Of a stretch of DNA of 64,000 bases, positions 40,141-49,253 are shown piece after piece (positions within the stretch are counted from its first letter, which is position 1; the number at the start of each line of letters is the position of its first letter). The notes under the pieces are model-generated. The model was not told where the DNA came from. It ran no database searches and saw only the letters and a program-made list of their open reading frames with translations. The stretch comes from Nonomuraea spiralis (GTDB taxonomy: Bacteria > Actinomycetota > Actinomycetes > Streptosporangiales > Streptosporangiaceae). Location: positions 152,252 through 216,251 of the forward strand of contig NZ_BMRC01000015.1 of assembly GCF_014648435.1 (NCBI RefSeq). Reading direction: 5' to 3'. The position numbers were made by a program, and so were the translations under genes.

Positions 40141-42936
40141 TCAAGGGGTGTCGAGTTCGGCGAGTTGTTCCTGGACGCGTTCGGCGTCGGTGTCGCGTTG
40201 TTGTGCCTGGTAGAGGCTGAGGGCCTGACGCCAGGAGCGGCGGGCCTGGTCGGGACGGTCGAGGGCCACCTGGGTATGGCCGAGACGGTCCAGCGTGTCG
40301 GCCTCGTTGGAGGAGTAACCGAGCCCCTGGAACAGGACGCGGGCCTGCTCGTAGAGTTCGAGCGCCGCGGTGTACCGGCCGGTGTGGTGGGCGATGTAGC
40401 CGAGGCTGCTCAGCGTGTCGGCCTCGCCTTCGGGCTCGTCGTGCTTGCGGTAGATGCGGAGCGCGTCCTCGCACTCCGTCAGCGCCTCGTCGTACCTGCC
40501 GGCCTCGGCGTGGAACCATCCGGCGGTGGTGAGTGCGTCCGCTTCCCACACCGGGTTGACGAGGGTCCGGTACAGCTGTGCGGCGCGGGTGAGGTGGTCC
40601 GCCGCCGGCCGGGTCGCGCCACGGGCCTTCTCCACCCACCCGAGGGCCATGTGGATGTGGGCTTCCGCTGTGGTGTCCCCGGTGTGCTCGGCAAGCGCGA
40701 GAGCGTGTTCGAGGTGGTGGTGGGCGTCGTCGTGCCGTCCCAGCTCGGACCAGGTGCTGCCGAGGAAACGATGGGCCTGGATCTGTACGGCGAGGTCGCC
40801 CAGTCGTTCGGCGGCGACCAGGCCCACCTGCCACAGGGCGAGATCCTCGTGCCCGTGGCCGCGTCGCCGGTGGAAGGTGCGCAGTGCCCACGCCAGTTGC
40901 CACACCGAGGTGTCCCACCGCTGGTCGTCGGCCAGCCGGTGCGCGGCGAGCAGGCAGGCGTGTTCCGCCTCGAACCACGACAGGGCTGCCGCCTGGTCCG
41001 CCAACGGCTCGGGACGGCATCCGTCGACCGGGACGTCGAGGCTGATGGGCTCCCGATGTTGCTGCTGCAGCCGGTCGCCCGCGTAGGCGGTGTGGACGTA
41101 GAAGTCGACCAGCCGGCGCAGGGCGGCGACGCGGGTGGCCTCAGCCAGGCTGCGGTGAGCTTGTTCGGCGGCGTACGCGCGGATCAGGTCGTGCATACGA
41201 TAACGGCCGGGCAGATGTTGCTGGACCAGATGCGCGGTGTCCAGCCTGCGCAACATCGCGCCGGCTCGGGCGAGAGGCAACGCGGCGAGGGAGGCGGCGG
41301 CCGAGAGGCTGATGTCCGGTCCGGGGACCAGGCTGAGCAGGCCGAGCAGGTCTGCCGCGTCGGTCTCGAGGGCCTCGTACGACCAGGAGAACACCGCCCG
41401 TACGCTGAGGTCCGCCTCACCGGCGTCCAGCGCGTCCAGCCGCGTGGAGTGATCGACAAGCTCCTGGGCGAACATCGACAGCGGCAGGCCGGGATGGGCG
41501 GCGACGCGGGCGGCGACGATGCCCAGCGCCAGAGGCAGTCCGCCGCAGCATCGCAGCAGGTCGTGCGCCACTTCCGGCTCGGTCGCGAGCCGGTCGGCGC
41601 CGAGGTGCCGCATGAGCAGGTCGCGTGCTTCCGTGTGGCCGAGCACGTCCAGCAGGATCAGGCGAGCGCCGTGGGTGACCACGAGGCTGGTGAGCTTGTT
41701 ACGGCTGGTGATCAGTACGGCGCAGGTGGAGTCGCCGGGCAGCAGCGGGATCACCTGGCTGCTGGAGGCCGCGTTGTCCAGGACGACGAGCATCCGTTTG
41801 CCCGCGACGAGACTGCGGTACAACGCGGCCTGCGCGTCGGGGTCGGCGGGAATCGCGGTGGGAACGACACCGAGGGCGTCGAGGAATCCGCGGACCGCCG
41901 TGGTGGGGGACACCGGTTGTGTGCCGGGGGCGAAGCCGCGGAGGTTGACGTAGAGCTGCCCGTCGGGGAAGCGTTCGGCCTGTTGGTGTGCCCAGTGCAG
42001 GGCGAGCCAGGTCTTGCCGATGCCGCCTGTTCCTCCGATCGCGGAGATCGGCATGCGGTCTCCGGGGGCGGCCGGCTCGTCCAGTGCGGCGGTGAGGGCA
42101 CGCAGTTCGTGGGCCCGGCCGGTGAACAGCTGCGGTGGTGCGGGGAGTTGCCGCGGTATCGGCGACGAGGTGGCCGCGGGGGTGATCGTCGGAGGGGCCA
42201 GCGCCGGGTCGGCGGTCAGGATCTGCTGGTGCAGCCGTTGCAGCGGCGGGCTGGGGTCGGCGCCGAGCTCCTCGGCCAGCCTGGTGCGGATGTCCTGGTA
42301 GCGGTCGAGGGCGTCGGCCTGACGGCCGTTGCGGTAGAGCGCGAGCATGAGCTGCCCGGCCAGGCGCTCGTCCAGCGGCCGCTCGGCTGTCTGCGCCCAC
42401 AGCGCGGCCGGTAGCTCGTGATGCCGGCCATGGCGCAGCAGCAGGTCGGTGCGGTCCAGCTCGGCCCTGGTCCGCTCGTTCTCCGCCTCCGTACGGGCCG
42501 CGCGACTCCAGGGGGTGTCGAGCTGGGCGAAGGGCTCCCCTCGCCACAGCGCCAAAGCCTGGTCGAACAGGTCCATGGCCGCCGTGCCGTCACCGGTGGA
42601 GCGTGCCATGGCGAGGAGCTGGTGGAAGTGATGCAGGTCCACGATCCCCGGGTCCAGGGTGAGCACGTACCCGCCCGCGCGGCGTCCGATGCTCACCTCG
42701 CCGGTGACGGCGAGGGCTTGGCGCAGCCGGCTGAGGTAGGTGCGCAGCGTCTCCCTGGCGCGGTGCGGAGCGTGGTCTCCCCACACGCGCTCCACCAGCT
42801 GATCCGCCGAGACCGGCCGGTTGGGGTCGGCCAGCAGGGCGGCCAGCAGGCTTCGCTGGCGGGCCGGCCCGATATCGAGCGGACGTTCGTCCACGTACGC
42901 CTCGATGCTGCCTAACAGCCGGAACTCGACGGCCAT
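40141..42936 (-). CDS. SARP-type activator with BTAD, NB-ARC and TPR domains (AfsR-like)
   Basis: A 931-residue regulator. Residues 3-95 form the OmpR-like SARP DNA-binding domain (VEFRLLGSIEAYVDERPLDI, then ETLRTYLSRLRQAL). Residues 100-245 are the BTAD helices. The NB-ARC NTPase follows, with P-loop GGTGGIGKTWLAL (about 298) and MLVVLDNAA. The last 300 residues are TPR repeats (ALDRPDQARRSWRQALSLY). AfsR-like proteins activate secondary-metabolite genes. The ATG at 42936 has GGAGAG upstream. A good promoter sits 34 bases before it. No biosynthetic cluster is next to it, so its targets are likely elsewhere. Confidence 0.92.
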   Translation of the reverse strand: MAVEFRLLGSIEAYVDERPLDIGPARQRSLLAALLADPNRPVSADQLVERVWGDHAPHRARETLRTYLSRLRQALAVTGEVSIGRRAGGYVLTLDPGIVDLHHFHQLLAMARSTGDGTAAMDLFDQALALWRGEPFAQLDTPWSRAARTEAENERTRAELDRTDLLLRHGRHHELPAALWAQTAERPLDERLAGQLMLALYRNGRQADALDRYQDIRTRLAEELGADPSPPLQRLHQQILTADPALAPPTITPAATSSPIPRQLPAPPQLFTGRAHELRALTAALDEPAAPGDRMPISAIGGTGGIGKTWLALHWAHQQAERFPDGQLYVNLRGFAPGTQPVSPTTAVRGFLDALGVVPTAIPADPDAQAALYRSLVAGKRMLVVLDNAASSSQVIPLLPGDSTCAVLITSRNKLTSLVVTHGARLILLDVLGHTEARDLLMRHLGADRLATEPEVAHDLLRCCGGLPLALGIVAARVAAHPGLPLSMFAQELVDHSTRLDALDAGEADLSVRAVFSWSYEALETDAADLLGLLSLVPGPDISLSAAASLAALPLARAGAMLRRLDTAHLVQQHLPGRYRMHDLIRAYAAEQAHRSLAEATRVAALRRLVDFYVHTAYAGDRLQQQHREPISLDVPVDGCRPEPLADQAAALSWFEAEHACLLAAHRLADDQRWDTSVWQLAWALRTFHRRRGHGHEDLALWQVGLVAAERLGDLAVQIQAHRFLGSTWSELGRHDDAHHHLEHALALAEHTGDTTAEAHIHMALGWVEKARGATRPAADHLTRAAQLYRTLVNPVWEADALTTAGWFHAEAGRYDEALTECEDALRIYRKHDEPEGEADTLSSLGYIAHHTGRYTAALELYEQARVLFQGLGYSSNEADTLDRLGHTQVALDRPDQARRSWRQALSLYQAQQRDTDAERVQEQLAELDTP

Positions 42937-43239
42937 GCCGCTCTCCAATCCTGGGCTGTTCCATGATCTTGTATAGCGGCATTGACAAGCCGATTCAATG
43001 TTTCTTCCATTCTTTATCAACTGCCGTACGTGCACGATGTGCTCTGATCAGGCGAACAATGTTCCGACCATCCGGGAGGCGGGGGAGGGAGAACATCGCC
43101 AGGTCTTTGACGCACGCCAAGCGGGCGGACGTACGAAATGCAGCTCCCATGCCATTCTTTCGGATCCTGCCGAGGCCTGCTTCGCTGTTTTCCGGAGAAT
43201 GTCCGACCGGGGACGAGTTCACAGACAAGAGGGAGAGAC
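42937..43239. other. 303-base divergent region of SARP and exported glycosidase-like genes
   Basis: An AT-rich patch (42965-43025) carries the SARP promoter. The rest contains no supported gene; reading frames here have no ribosome site. The plus-strand gene has AGGGAGAG just before its GTG. Confidence 0.4.
42970..42998 (-). promoter_or_regulatory. Promoter of the SARP gene
   Basis: On the minus strand, TTGAAT (42998-42993) and TATACA (42975-42970) are separated by 17 bases, a good housekeeping-type -35/-10 pair. It ends 34 bases before the SARP start codon. Confidence 0.6.
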
Positions 43240-44619
43240 GTGCGACAAAGAAGGCTCCGCTCATCCGCGAGGTTACGAGTCTGGGCACTCCTTCCGGGCC
43301 TGCTGCTCGGGGGCCTCGCCCCCCTGCCGGCCTCGGCCCAGGCGGCACGGGACGGCATCGCGCCCACCGCCGACACCTACGTGGTGGCCGAGGCGCCGGG
43401 GACCGTCTACGGGACGTCGGCCAAACTGGCGGCCTCCAGCTGGAGCACCCCCTGGCACAGCCTGGCGTACCTGAAGTTCGCCGTGCCCGCCCCGCCCGCC
43501 GGGCAGAACATCGCCTCGGCCCGGCTGGAGATGCTCTACCAGAAGACCGACCAGCAGGCCGCCGTCACCGAACTGCGCTCGGTCGCCGACAACTCCTGGA
43601 CCGAGTCCATGACCTACCCCGCCCGGCCCGCGCCCGGCCCCGTCGTGGCCACCGCCACCCTGCCCGCGGCGGGCGCCACCAGCATCGGCTTCGACGTCTC
43701 CGCGACGGTGCGCACGGCCGGGACGTACTCCTTCGCGATGACCAACCCGAGCGCCGAGTCCGCGACCGTCGTGCACTCGCGCGAGGCCGGCGACCTGGGC
43801 CCCCGCCTGATCGTCAGCTACACCCGGCCGACCCTGTGCGGAGCCTCCTTCGCCGCCGAGAACGGCGAGACCTACCAGCAGGCGCTGGCTCGCGAGGACT
43901 CCCTGTTCGGCGGGCTGAAGGCGGTACGCGTCTTCTACGGCGGCCTGCCCGACCCCTGGCCCGGCAAGCTGAACGCGGGCAAACGCCCCATGGTCATCTC
44001 GTTCAAGGCCGCACCCACCGCGATCGTCGCCGGAACCCACGACGCCGCGATGCGCGCCTGGTTCGCCGCGGCACCACGCGACCAGGACATCTACTGGACC
44101 TACTACCACGAGCCCGAGGACAACATCAGGAACGGCGAGTTCACCGCCGCGGCGTACCGCCAGGCCTGGAGCCACCTCGCCGCGCTGGCCGACGAGGCGG
44201 CCAACCCCCGCCTGCGAGCCACGCTCATCCTGATGGGCTGGACGGTGGACCCGGCCTCGGGCCGCGACTGGCACGACTACTACCCCGGCAGCACCGCCAT
44301 CGACGTCCTGGCCTGGGACGTCTACAACTACGACACCACCGCCGCCAAGGGTCAGTACCTCACCCCGGCCGCCCTGCTCGACCGCACCTACGCCGTCAAC
44401 CAGGCCGAGAACCTCCCGCACGGCGTGGCCGAACTCGGCAGCCACATCGCCGCAGGCGACGACGGCACCCGCCGTGCCGCCTGGCTCGACCAGATGACCG
44501 CGTACCTCAGCCGGCACGCCACCCTGTGGGCCCTCTATTTCGACCTCGACTGGTCCACGGGTGACTACCGTCTGCGCGACCCGGCGGGCCGCGCCGCCTG
44601 GACGTCCTTCTGCACCTGA
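43240..44619 (+). CDS. Secreted DNRLRE-domain protein with GH26-like C-terminal domain
   Basis: A 459-residue protein with a Sec signal (residues 1-35, ending ASAQA). Residues 40-200 form a DNRLRE-type beta-sandwich (TADTYVVAEAPGTVYGTSAK, then YLKFAVP), a surface or carbohydrate-associated module. Residues 205-455 resemble a GH26 beta-barrel: YWTYYHEPEDN supplies the likely acid/base Glu, and GVAELGSH the likely nucleophile Glu. It is a candidate extracellular endo-mannanase or related polysaccharide hydrolase. The GTG has GGGAGAG just upstream. It ends overlapping selA on the other strand. Confidence 0.82.
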   Translation: MRQRRLRSSARLRVWALLPGLLLGGLAPLPASAQAARDGIAPTADTYVVAEAPGTVYGTSAKLAASSWSTPWHSLAYLKFAVPAPPAGQNIASARLEMLYQKTDQQAAVTELRSVADNSWTESMTYPARPAPGPVVATATLPAAGATSIGFDVSATVRTAGTYSFAMTNPSAESATVVHSREAGDLGPRLIVSYTRPTLCGASFAAENGETYQQALAREDSLFGGLKAVRVFYGGLPDPWPGKLNAGKRPMVISFKAAPTAIVAGTHDAAMRAWFAAAPRDQDIYWTYYHEPEDNIRNGEFTAAAYRQAWSHLAALADEAANPRLRATLILMGWTVDPASGRDWHDYYPGSTAIDVLAWDVYNYDTTAAKGQYLTPAALLDRTYAVNQAENLPHGVAELGSHIAAGDDGTRRAAWLDQMTAYLSRHATLWALYFDLDWSTGDYRLRDPAGRAAWTSFCT

Positions 44620-45947
44620 CCGGCAGCCGGCAGGCGGCTTCCTCCCGGCAGCGTGGCGAGGACGCCGGCCAGCAGCGTGTCGTCGTGCTCGGCCGGCACC
44701 ACACGCAGGTCGAGCAGGCAGCGCCCGTCCTCCACTCGGGCGAGGACGGGCGGGTCCGCCCGGCGTAGCGCGGCGGCCGTCCGCCTGTCCAGCGCGACGG
44801 CGGCGCTCGGCAGGGACACCCCGGGCGCCCCGCCGCCGCCGACCACGCTCCGGCTGTCGACGGCCTCGGCGTCGACCCCCTTGTCACGCAGCCGGGCGGC
44901 CAGGTTCTCCGCACGGGATCGCAACGTGGCCTGATCGGCGTGCAGGCTCTCCCAGGTCGGCGTCGGGGGGCCCGCGACCGTGGCCTCCAGGGCCGCCAGC
45001 GTGATCTTGTCCACTCGGAGCGCGCGTGCGAGGGGATGGCGGCGCAGCCGGTCCACGAGGTCGGTGCGGCCGAACATCAGCCCGCATTGGGGGCCGCCGA
45101 GCAGTTTGTCCCCGCTGGTGGTGACGAGGTCGGCGCCTTCGGTCAACCAGCTCGTGACGTCGGGCTCACGGGGCAGCAGCGGTTCGGGGGTGAGCAGTCC
45201 CGAACCCGCGTCGGCGACAAGGGGGATGCCGCGCTCCCGGCACAGCTCCGACAACCGTGCCACCGGGACGTCGGCCGTGAAGCCCTCGATCCGGTAGTTG
45301 GAGGGGTGCACCTTCAGCACCATGCCCGTCCGCGGCCCGATCGCGTCGGCGTAGTCGGCGAGGGCGGTGCGGTTGGTCATGCCGACCTCCCGCAGCCTGG
45401 CCCCCGTGGAGACGAGCAGGTCGGGCAGCCGGAAGCCGTCGCCGATCTCGATCAGCTCCCCCCGGCTGATCACGATCTCGCCTCCCGCCGCCAGCGCGGT
45501 GGCCGCCAGTACGAGCGCGGCGGCGTTGTTGTTCACCACGTGAACCGCTTCGGCCGCGGGCACCGCGGCGGCCAGCGCCGCCAGCGCCGTGCGTCCCCGT
45601 CTGCCCCGGTCGCCCGTGTCGAGGTCGAGCTCGACGTCGGTGACCCCGGCGGCCAGGTCCACCGCCTGGCGGGCGGCGGCCGACAGCGGGGCGCGGCCCA
45701 GGTTGGTGTGCAGCAGCACGCCGGTGGCGTTGATCACCGGCCGCAGGCCGGCCGCCGAGGCGGGCAGTGCCGCCAGTACGGCGGTCAGGACGTCCTCCGG
45801 CGAGAGGTCTCCATCTCTGGCACGCTGCTGCACCTCGACGATCACGGCTTTGACCTGGGCGTGGCCGAACCGCCGCCGCGCCTCGACGAGCCGGGGGTCG
45901 GCGAGCAACGTGTCCGTCCGCGGGATGGATCGACGATGGTCTGTCAC
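44565..45947 (-). CDS. selA: L-seryl-tRNA(Sec) selenium transferase
   Basis: A 460-residue PLP enzyme that converts Ser-tRNA(Sec) to Sec-tRNA(Sec) using selenophosphate. N-terminal SelA features are present (PVINATGVLLHTNLGRAPLS). The PLP-binding Lys281 is in TTSGDKLLGGPQCG. HPSNYRIEGF and VDKITLAALEATV are also characteristic. GTG at 45947 has no strong ribosome site. The C-terminus overlaps the convergent GH26-like gene by 55 bases and may be slightly extended. The usual partners selB, selD and the tRNA(Sec) gene are not in the window, so Sec use by the organism is suggested, not shown. Confidence 0.93.
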   Translation of the reverse strand: MTDHRRSIPRTDTLLADPRLVEARRRFGHAQVKAVIVEVQQRARDGDLSPEDVLTAVLAALPASAAGLRPVINATGVLLHTNLGRAPLSAAARQAVDLAAGVTDVELDLDTGDRGRRGRTALAALAAAVPAAEAVHVVNNNAAALVLAATALAAGGEIVISRGELIEIGDGFRLPDLLVSTGARLREVGMTNRTALADYADAIGPRTGMVLKVHPSNYRIEGFTADVPVARLSELCRERGIPLVADAGSGLLTPEPLLPREPDVTSWLTEGADLVTTSGDKLLGGPQCGLMFGRTDLVDRLRRHPLARALRVDKITLAALEATVAGPPTPTWESLHADQATLRSRAENLAARLRDKGVDAEAVDSRSVVGGGGAPGVSLPSAAVALDRRTAAALRRADPPVLARVEDGRCLLDLRVVPAEHDDTLLAGVLATLPGGSRLPAAGQVQKDVQAARPAGSRRR

Positions 45948-46088
45948 GCTAGGGATGTCCGGATGAGCGCGATAAGCACGATGTCTCCAGGTCTCGTACT
46001 GGGCTGATCACGCATCATATGATCATCCGCCTTCACGAACGGCACGGACACCGCCGACCCCGTCCGGCGGCTCGCCGCCTCGGGGCTT

Positions 46089-46112
46089 GACCTTCACGTA
46101 CACGTCAATGTC
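46089..46112. promoter_or_regulatory. MerR-type operator/promoter
   Basis: GACCTTCACG and CGTCAATGTC are inverted (8 of 10 pairs) around TACA. TTGACC overlaps the left arm, and a weak -10 follows at an 18-19 base distance, the long spacing typical of MerR-activated promoters. It lies 15 bases before the oxidoreductase start; the MerR gene is just downstream of it. Confidence 0.65.
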
Positions 46113-46126
46113 TACGGTCGGGGGCC

Positions 46127-47128
46127 ATGAACGCACGAGAGATCCGCCTCGCCGCCCGCCCCCAAGGTTTCCCCGGCCCCGACGCCTTCCAGCTCGCCGA
46201 GACCGCGATCCCCGACCCGGCCCCCGGCCAGGTCCTCATCCGCAACCTGTACATGTCACTCGACCCCGGCATGCTCATGATGATCGGCGCCTACCCGGAC
46301 ATCCCGATGCCCCCGTACGAGGTCGGCGCGCCCCTGTCCGGCGACGCCATCGGCGAGGTCGTGGCCTCGGGGGAGCCGTCGCTCCAGGAAGGCGCCATTG
46401 TGCTGCACCGGCAGGGCTGGCGCGAGTACGCGCTGGCCGACGCCACGCAGGTCCGCCAGGTGGACCCGTACGCGTACCCGTCGCTGTCGACGTACCTCGG
46501 CTTCGGACTGGTCGCGTACGCCGGGCTGACAGCTGTGGCGGGGCTGCGTCCCGGCGAGACCGTCTTCGTCTCCAGCGCGGCAGGCGCCACCGGCAGCATG
46601 GCGGGCCAGCTCGCCCGGCTGCTCGGCGCCGGACGTGTCGTCGGCAGCGCGGGCACGCCGGACAAGGTCGCCCACCTCACCGGCGTGCTCGCCTTCGACG
46701 CCGCGTTCGACCACCACGACGGCCCGATCCTGGACCGGCTGCGCGAGGCCGCCCCCGGCGGCGTGGACGTCTACTTCGACAATGTGGGCGGCGAGCAGCT
46801 CAGAGCCGCGCTCGCCGTCATGAACCCGCACGGCCGCGTCGCGCTCTGCGGGGCCCTGGCCAGGCAGAGCGCAGGTGGACGGGCCGACGCCGGCCCCGGC
46901 GACCCGATGCGCCTGATCGGCAAGCGCCTCACGCTGCGCGGCTTCACCGTGGGCGACCACCTCGACCTCGCCCCCGAGTTCGGCCGGCGGCTGCGGCAGT
47001 GGCTGGCCGACGGCTCCCTGGTGTACGAGGAGACGGTGATCGACGGCCTGGAGAACGCCCCTCAAGCGCTCCTCGATCTGGTGCGCGGGGCGTACACCGG
47101 GAAGGTGGTCGTCCGCCTGACGCGTTGA
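46127..47128 (+). CDS. NADP-dependent medium-chain oxidoreductase (leukotriene B4 dehydrogenase/curcumin reductase type)
   Basis: A 333-residue zinc-free MDR enzyme. The N-terminal GroES-like part has YMSLDPGM, and the cofactor domain has AGLTAVAGLRPGETVFVSSA, then AAGATGSMAGQLARLLGA. VDVYFDNVGG is the family marker. Relatives reduce the double bond of enones and alkenals, protecting against reactive carbonyls. It is followed after 42 bases by a MerR regulator and preceded by a MerR-like operator, so it is probably induced by electrophiles or another small compound. Confidence 0.92.
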   Translation: MNAREIRLAARPQGFPGPDAFQLAETAIPDPAPGQVLIRNLYMSLDPGMLMMIGAYPDIPMPPYEVGAPLSGDAIGEVVASGEPSLQEGAIVLHRQGWREYALADATQVRQVDPYAYPSLSTYLGFGLVAYAGLTAVAGLRPGETVFVSSAAGATGSMAGQLARLLGAGRVVGSAGTPDKVAHLTGVLAFDAAFDHHDGPILDRLREAAPGGVDVYFDNVGGEQLRAALAVMNPHGRVALCGALARQSAGGRADAGPGDPMRLIGKRLTLRGFTVGDHLDLAPEFGRRLRQWLADGSLVYEETVIDGLENAPQALLDLVRGAYTGKVVVRLTR

Positions 47129-47170
47129 CGTTCACCGGAAAGTTGACGTTCTTCGGAAAGGGGACAGGGC

Positions 47171-47581
47171 ATGCTCATCGGCGAACTGGCCGGACTCACC
47201 GGCGCCACCACCCGCGCGCTCCGCTTCTACGAGGAGCAGGGGCTGATCACCCCCGAGCGTACCGACGCCGGGTACCGCACGTACGGGCCGGAGTCGCCCC
47301 GCCGGGTCCGCAACATCCTCGACCTGCTCGCCTCCGGGTTCACGGTCGAGGACGTACGGTCCTTCCTGCCGTACCTGGGCGGGGAGATTCCCCAGGTCCT
47401 GGGTTACCACCCGCGCTGCGACGGCGACTACGAGGTCGGGGCCCGGCGGATAGCCGCGCTCAATGAGCGCATCGCGACGTTGACCCGGTTACGTGACCAG
47501 CTCGTCACCCGCATGCCCTGGCTCGCCGACCACGAGCCTGATCCGACGCGCAGTGGCGATCAGGCTCGCCGCGGAGCCTAG
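47171..47581 (+). CDS. MerR-family regulator
   Basis: A 136-residue protein. Residues 1-70 form the MerR winged helix (IGELAGLTGATTRALRFYEE, then GLITPERTDAGYRTYG). A coiled dimerisation helix follows (RRIAALNERIATLTRLRDQL). No metal-binding Cys pair is positioned as in metal sensors, so it likely senses organic compounds. It forms an operon with the oxidoreductase and overlaps the convergent membrane-propeller gene by four bases. Confidence 0.9.
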   Translation: MLIGELAGLTGATTRALRFYEEQGLITPERTDAGYRTYGPESPRRVRNILDLLASGFTVEDVRSFLPYLGGEIPQVLGYHPRCDGDYEVGARRIAALNERIATLTRLRDQLVTRMPWLADHEPDPTRSGDQARRGA

Positions 47582-48681
47582 TGCCGGGCGCCTCCCGGCA
47601 GGACGACGGCCGCCGGCCCGGGTACGTCGAACAGCGGTCGCCGGCCCGCGGGGGAGACGACCTCCAGCTTCTGCCGCCCACGGGCCTGGTCCTGGGGAAC
47701 CTGGATGACGGCGTAGCCGCCGTCCACCGGTCCGACCGGGTACTGGCCTGGCGGCAGCGGCAGGCGGGCCACCTGCCTGCCCGTGACGTCGAACTCCAGG
47801 ACCGTGATCCGGTCGCCGGCGTACTCCAGGACGAAGACGCGCTCGCCGTTCGTCTGGACGGACAGCCCGTGGTCGGCGTCGGCGAGAACCCCGGCCCCGG
47901 ACGCCAGGGTGACGGCGCGGCCGGTGTCCGCGTGCTTCAGCGTGACGCGTTCGAGGGGCGGCTTGCCGTCCTGGCCGTGGTCGAGGAGGAGCGGCTCGCC
48001 CGACGGCAGCAGGCCGACCGGCTCCTGCCCGGATGGCGGGTCGAGTTGGCCGGTGCGGCCGCTCGGCAACTCCAGCGTCCGATAGGTACGGACGTCTCCG
48101 CTGGCGTGGTAGCCGACGATCAGCCGCCGGGAGTCCGCGGACCACACCCACGGGCTGTACGCGCTGTCGGCGTCGGGGGCGGCCGGCGGTTCGAGTCTGT
48201 GCACGGCGTCGCCCAGCAGGTCCCTGACCTCGTACCCGCCTTTGACGGGTTGTCCGAGCCAGCGTCCGTCGGGGGAGAGCGTGATGTTGCCCGGCGGGCT
48301 GATGGTCCGCTCGCCCAGCAGGTACTGCCGGCCGTCCGCGAGCAGCAGGAACGTGGGGCACTGCGACTGGCAGGCGGTGTAGACCAGGGCGCCCCGCCCG
48401 ACGGGACCGGTGGCGGGCAGCGTCGGCGCCTGGGTGGGCGGCTCGACGGCGTGCGCCGGTGACACCACGGTCACCGTGGCATCCGGCGCGGCGGGGGAGC
48501 GCGCCTGGAAGGCGGCGAGGCCGCCGGCGATCACCACGAGGACGGCCGATCCGGCGACCAGCACCCTGCGGGTCCTGCGGGTCCTCCGGGTACGAAGCGC
48601 GGCGAGTGCCCTGTCGGCGTCGGCATAGTCGCGAGCCTCCTGGCCGAGACGGTGAAAGGCCTCACCGAGAGCCCGGTTCAT
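47578..48681 (-). CDS. Sigma-coupled membrane protein with beta-propeller domain (anti-sigma-like)
   Basis: A 367-residue protein whose start overlaps the sigma-factor stop (ATGA). Residues 1-38 are a charged cytoplasmic segment with repeated TRRTRR. One membrane helix follows (VLVAGSAVLVVIAGGLAAF), and residues 75-367 form a TolB/WD40-like extracytoplasmic propeller (NITLSPDGRWLGQPV, then SADSRRLIVGYH). The layout, with a short cytoplasmic domain, one helix and an outer sensor, matches membrane partners of SigE-family sigma factors. No zinc anti-sigma motif is seen, so an anti-sigma role is inferred from coupling. Confidence 0.8.
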   Translation of the reverse strand: MNRALGEAFHRLGQEARDYADADRALAALRTRRTRRTRRVLVAGSAVLVVIAGGLAAFQARSPAAPDATVTVVSPAHAVEPPTQAPTLPATGPVGRGALVYTACQSQCPTFLLLADGRQYLLGERTISPPGNITLSPDGRWLGQPVKGGYEVRDLLGDAVHRLEPPAAPDADSAYSPWVWSADSRRLIVGYHASGDVRTYRTLELPSGRTGQLDPPSGQEPVGLLPSGEPLLLDHGQDGKPPLERVTLKHADTGRAVTLASGAGVLADADHGLSVQTNGERVFVLEYAGDRITVLEFDVTGRQVARLPLPPGQYPVGPVDGGYAVIQVPQDQARGRQKLEVVSPAGRRPLFDVPGPAAVVLPGGARH

Positions 48682-49181
48682 GAGCGCACCTCCGCTTCGA
48701 GCAGTCGGGGAGCCACCTTCCGCAGGCGTTCGAGCGCGTCGTGGGTGTGACGTTTGACCGTGCCGACGGAGCATCCCAGCTCAGCGGCGACCGCGCTCTC
48801 GGACAGATCCTCATAGAACCTGAGATAGAGCACGATCCGCTGCTTCACGGTGAGCACGGTCAGTGCCCGCGACAACGCGACCTTCAGGTCGGTCCGCGCG
48901 GACTCGTCCGTGGACGGCGGCGACTCGGGAAGCACCGCGGCCGGGACGAACGTCAACCGGCGGGGCCGCCGCCAGGTGCGCAGCTGGTTGATCATGACCT
49001 TGCGGACGTAGGGTTCCGGGTCACCCCGTCCGGCCAGCTTCCGCCAGCGTGCCGCGACCTTGACCAGCGCCTCCTGCACCAGGTCCTCGGCAAGGCCGTG
49101 ATCCCCCGTGACCACGTAGGCCATACGCGACAGCGCCGGACCACGCGCGGCCACGAACTCGCGGAACCCGTCGTCTGTCAC
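48678..49181 (-). CDS. SigE-family ECF RNA polymerase sigma factor
   Basis: A 167-residue sigma factor. Region 2 contains MAYVVTGDHGLAEDLVQEAL and YVRKVMINQLRTWRR. Region 4 has LTVKQRIVLYLRFYEDLSES, then ELGCSVGTVKRHTHDALERL. This is the actinobacterial SigE-family layout. GTG at 49181 was chosen because GGAGGGTTGG lies upstream. It is followed at once by the membrane propeller protein that probably holds or senses for it. Confidence 0.92.
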   Translation of the reverse strand: MTDDGFREFVAARGPALSRMAYVVTGDHGLAEDLVQEALVKVAARWRKLAGRGDPEPYVRKVMINQLRTWRRPRRLTFVPAAVLPESPPSTDESARTDLKVALSRALTVLTVKQRIVLYLRFYEDLSESAVAAELGCSVGTVKRHTHDALERLRKVAPRLLEAEVRS

Positions 49182-49253
49182 CGGCCCAACCCTCCGTCGT
49201 GGACGCCTCACCTACAACACTCATCGAGACCGGCGGAAGGTTGAGTCGGTTCT

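Noticed and set aside
40030..42414. Long plus-strand open frame opposite the SARP gene
   Set aside because: Shadow in high-GC DNA; the minus strand encodes an unbroken SARP/NB-ARC/TPR protein.
45948..46126. tRNA(Sec) gene next to selA
   Set aside because: No cloverleaf, TTCGA-type T loop or acceptor stem was found; the region holds a short ATCATATGAT palindrome and the MerR operator only.
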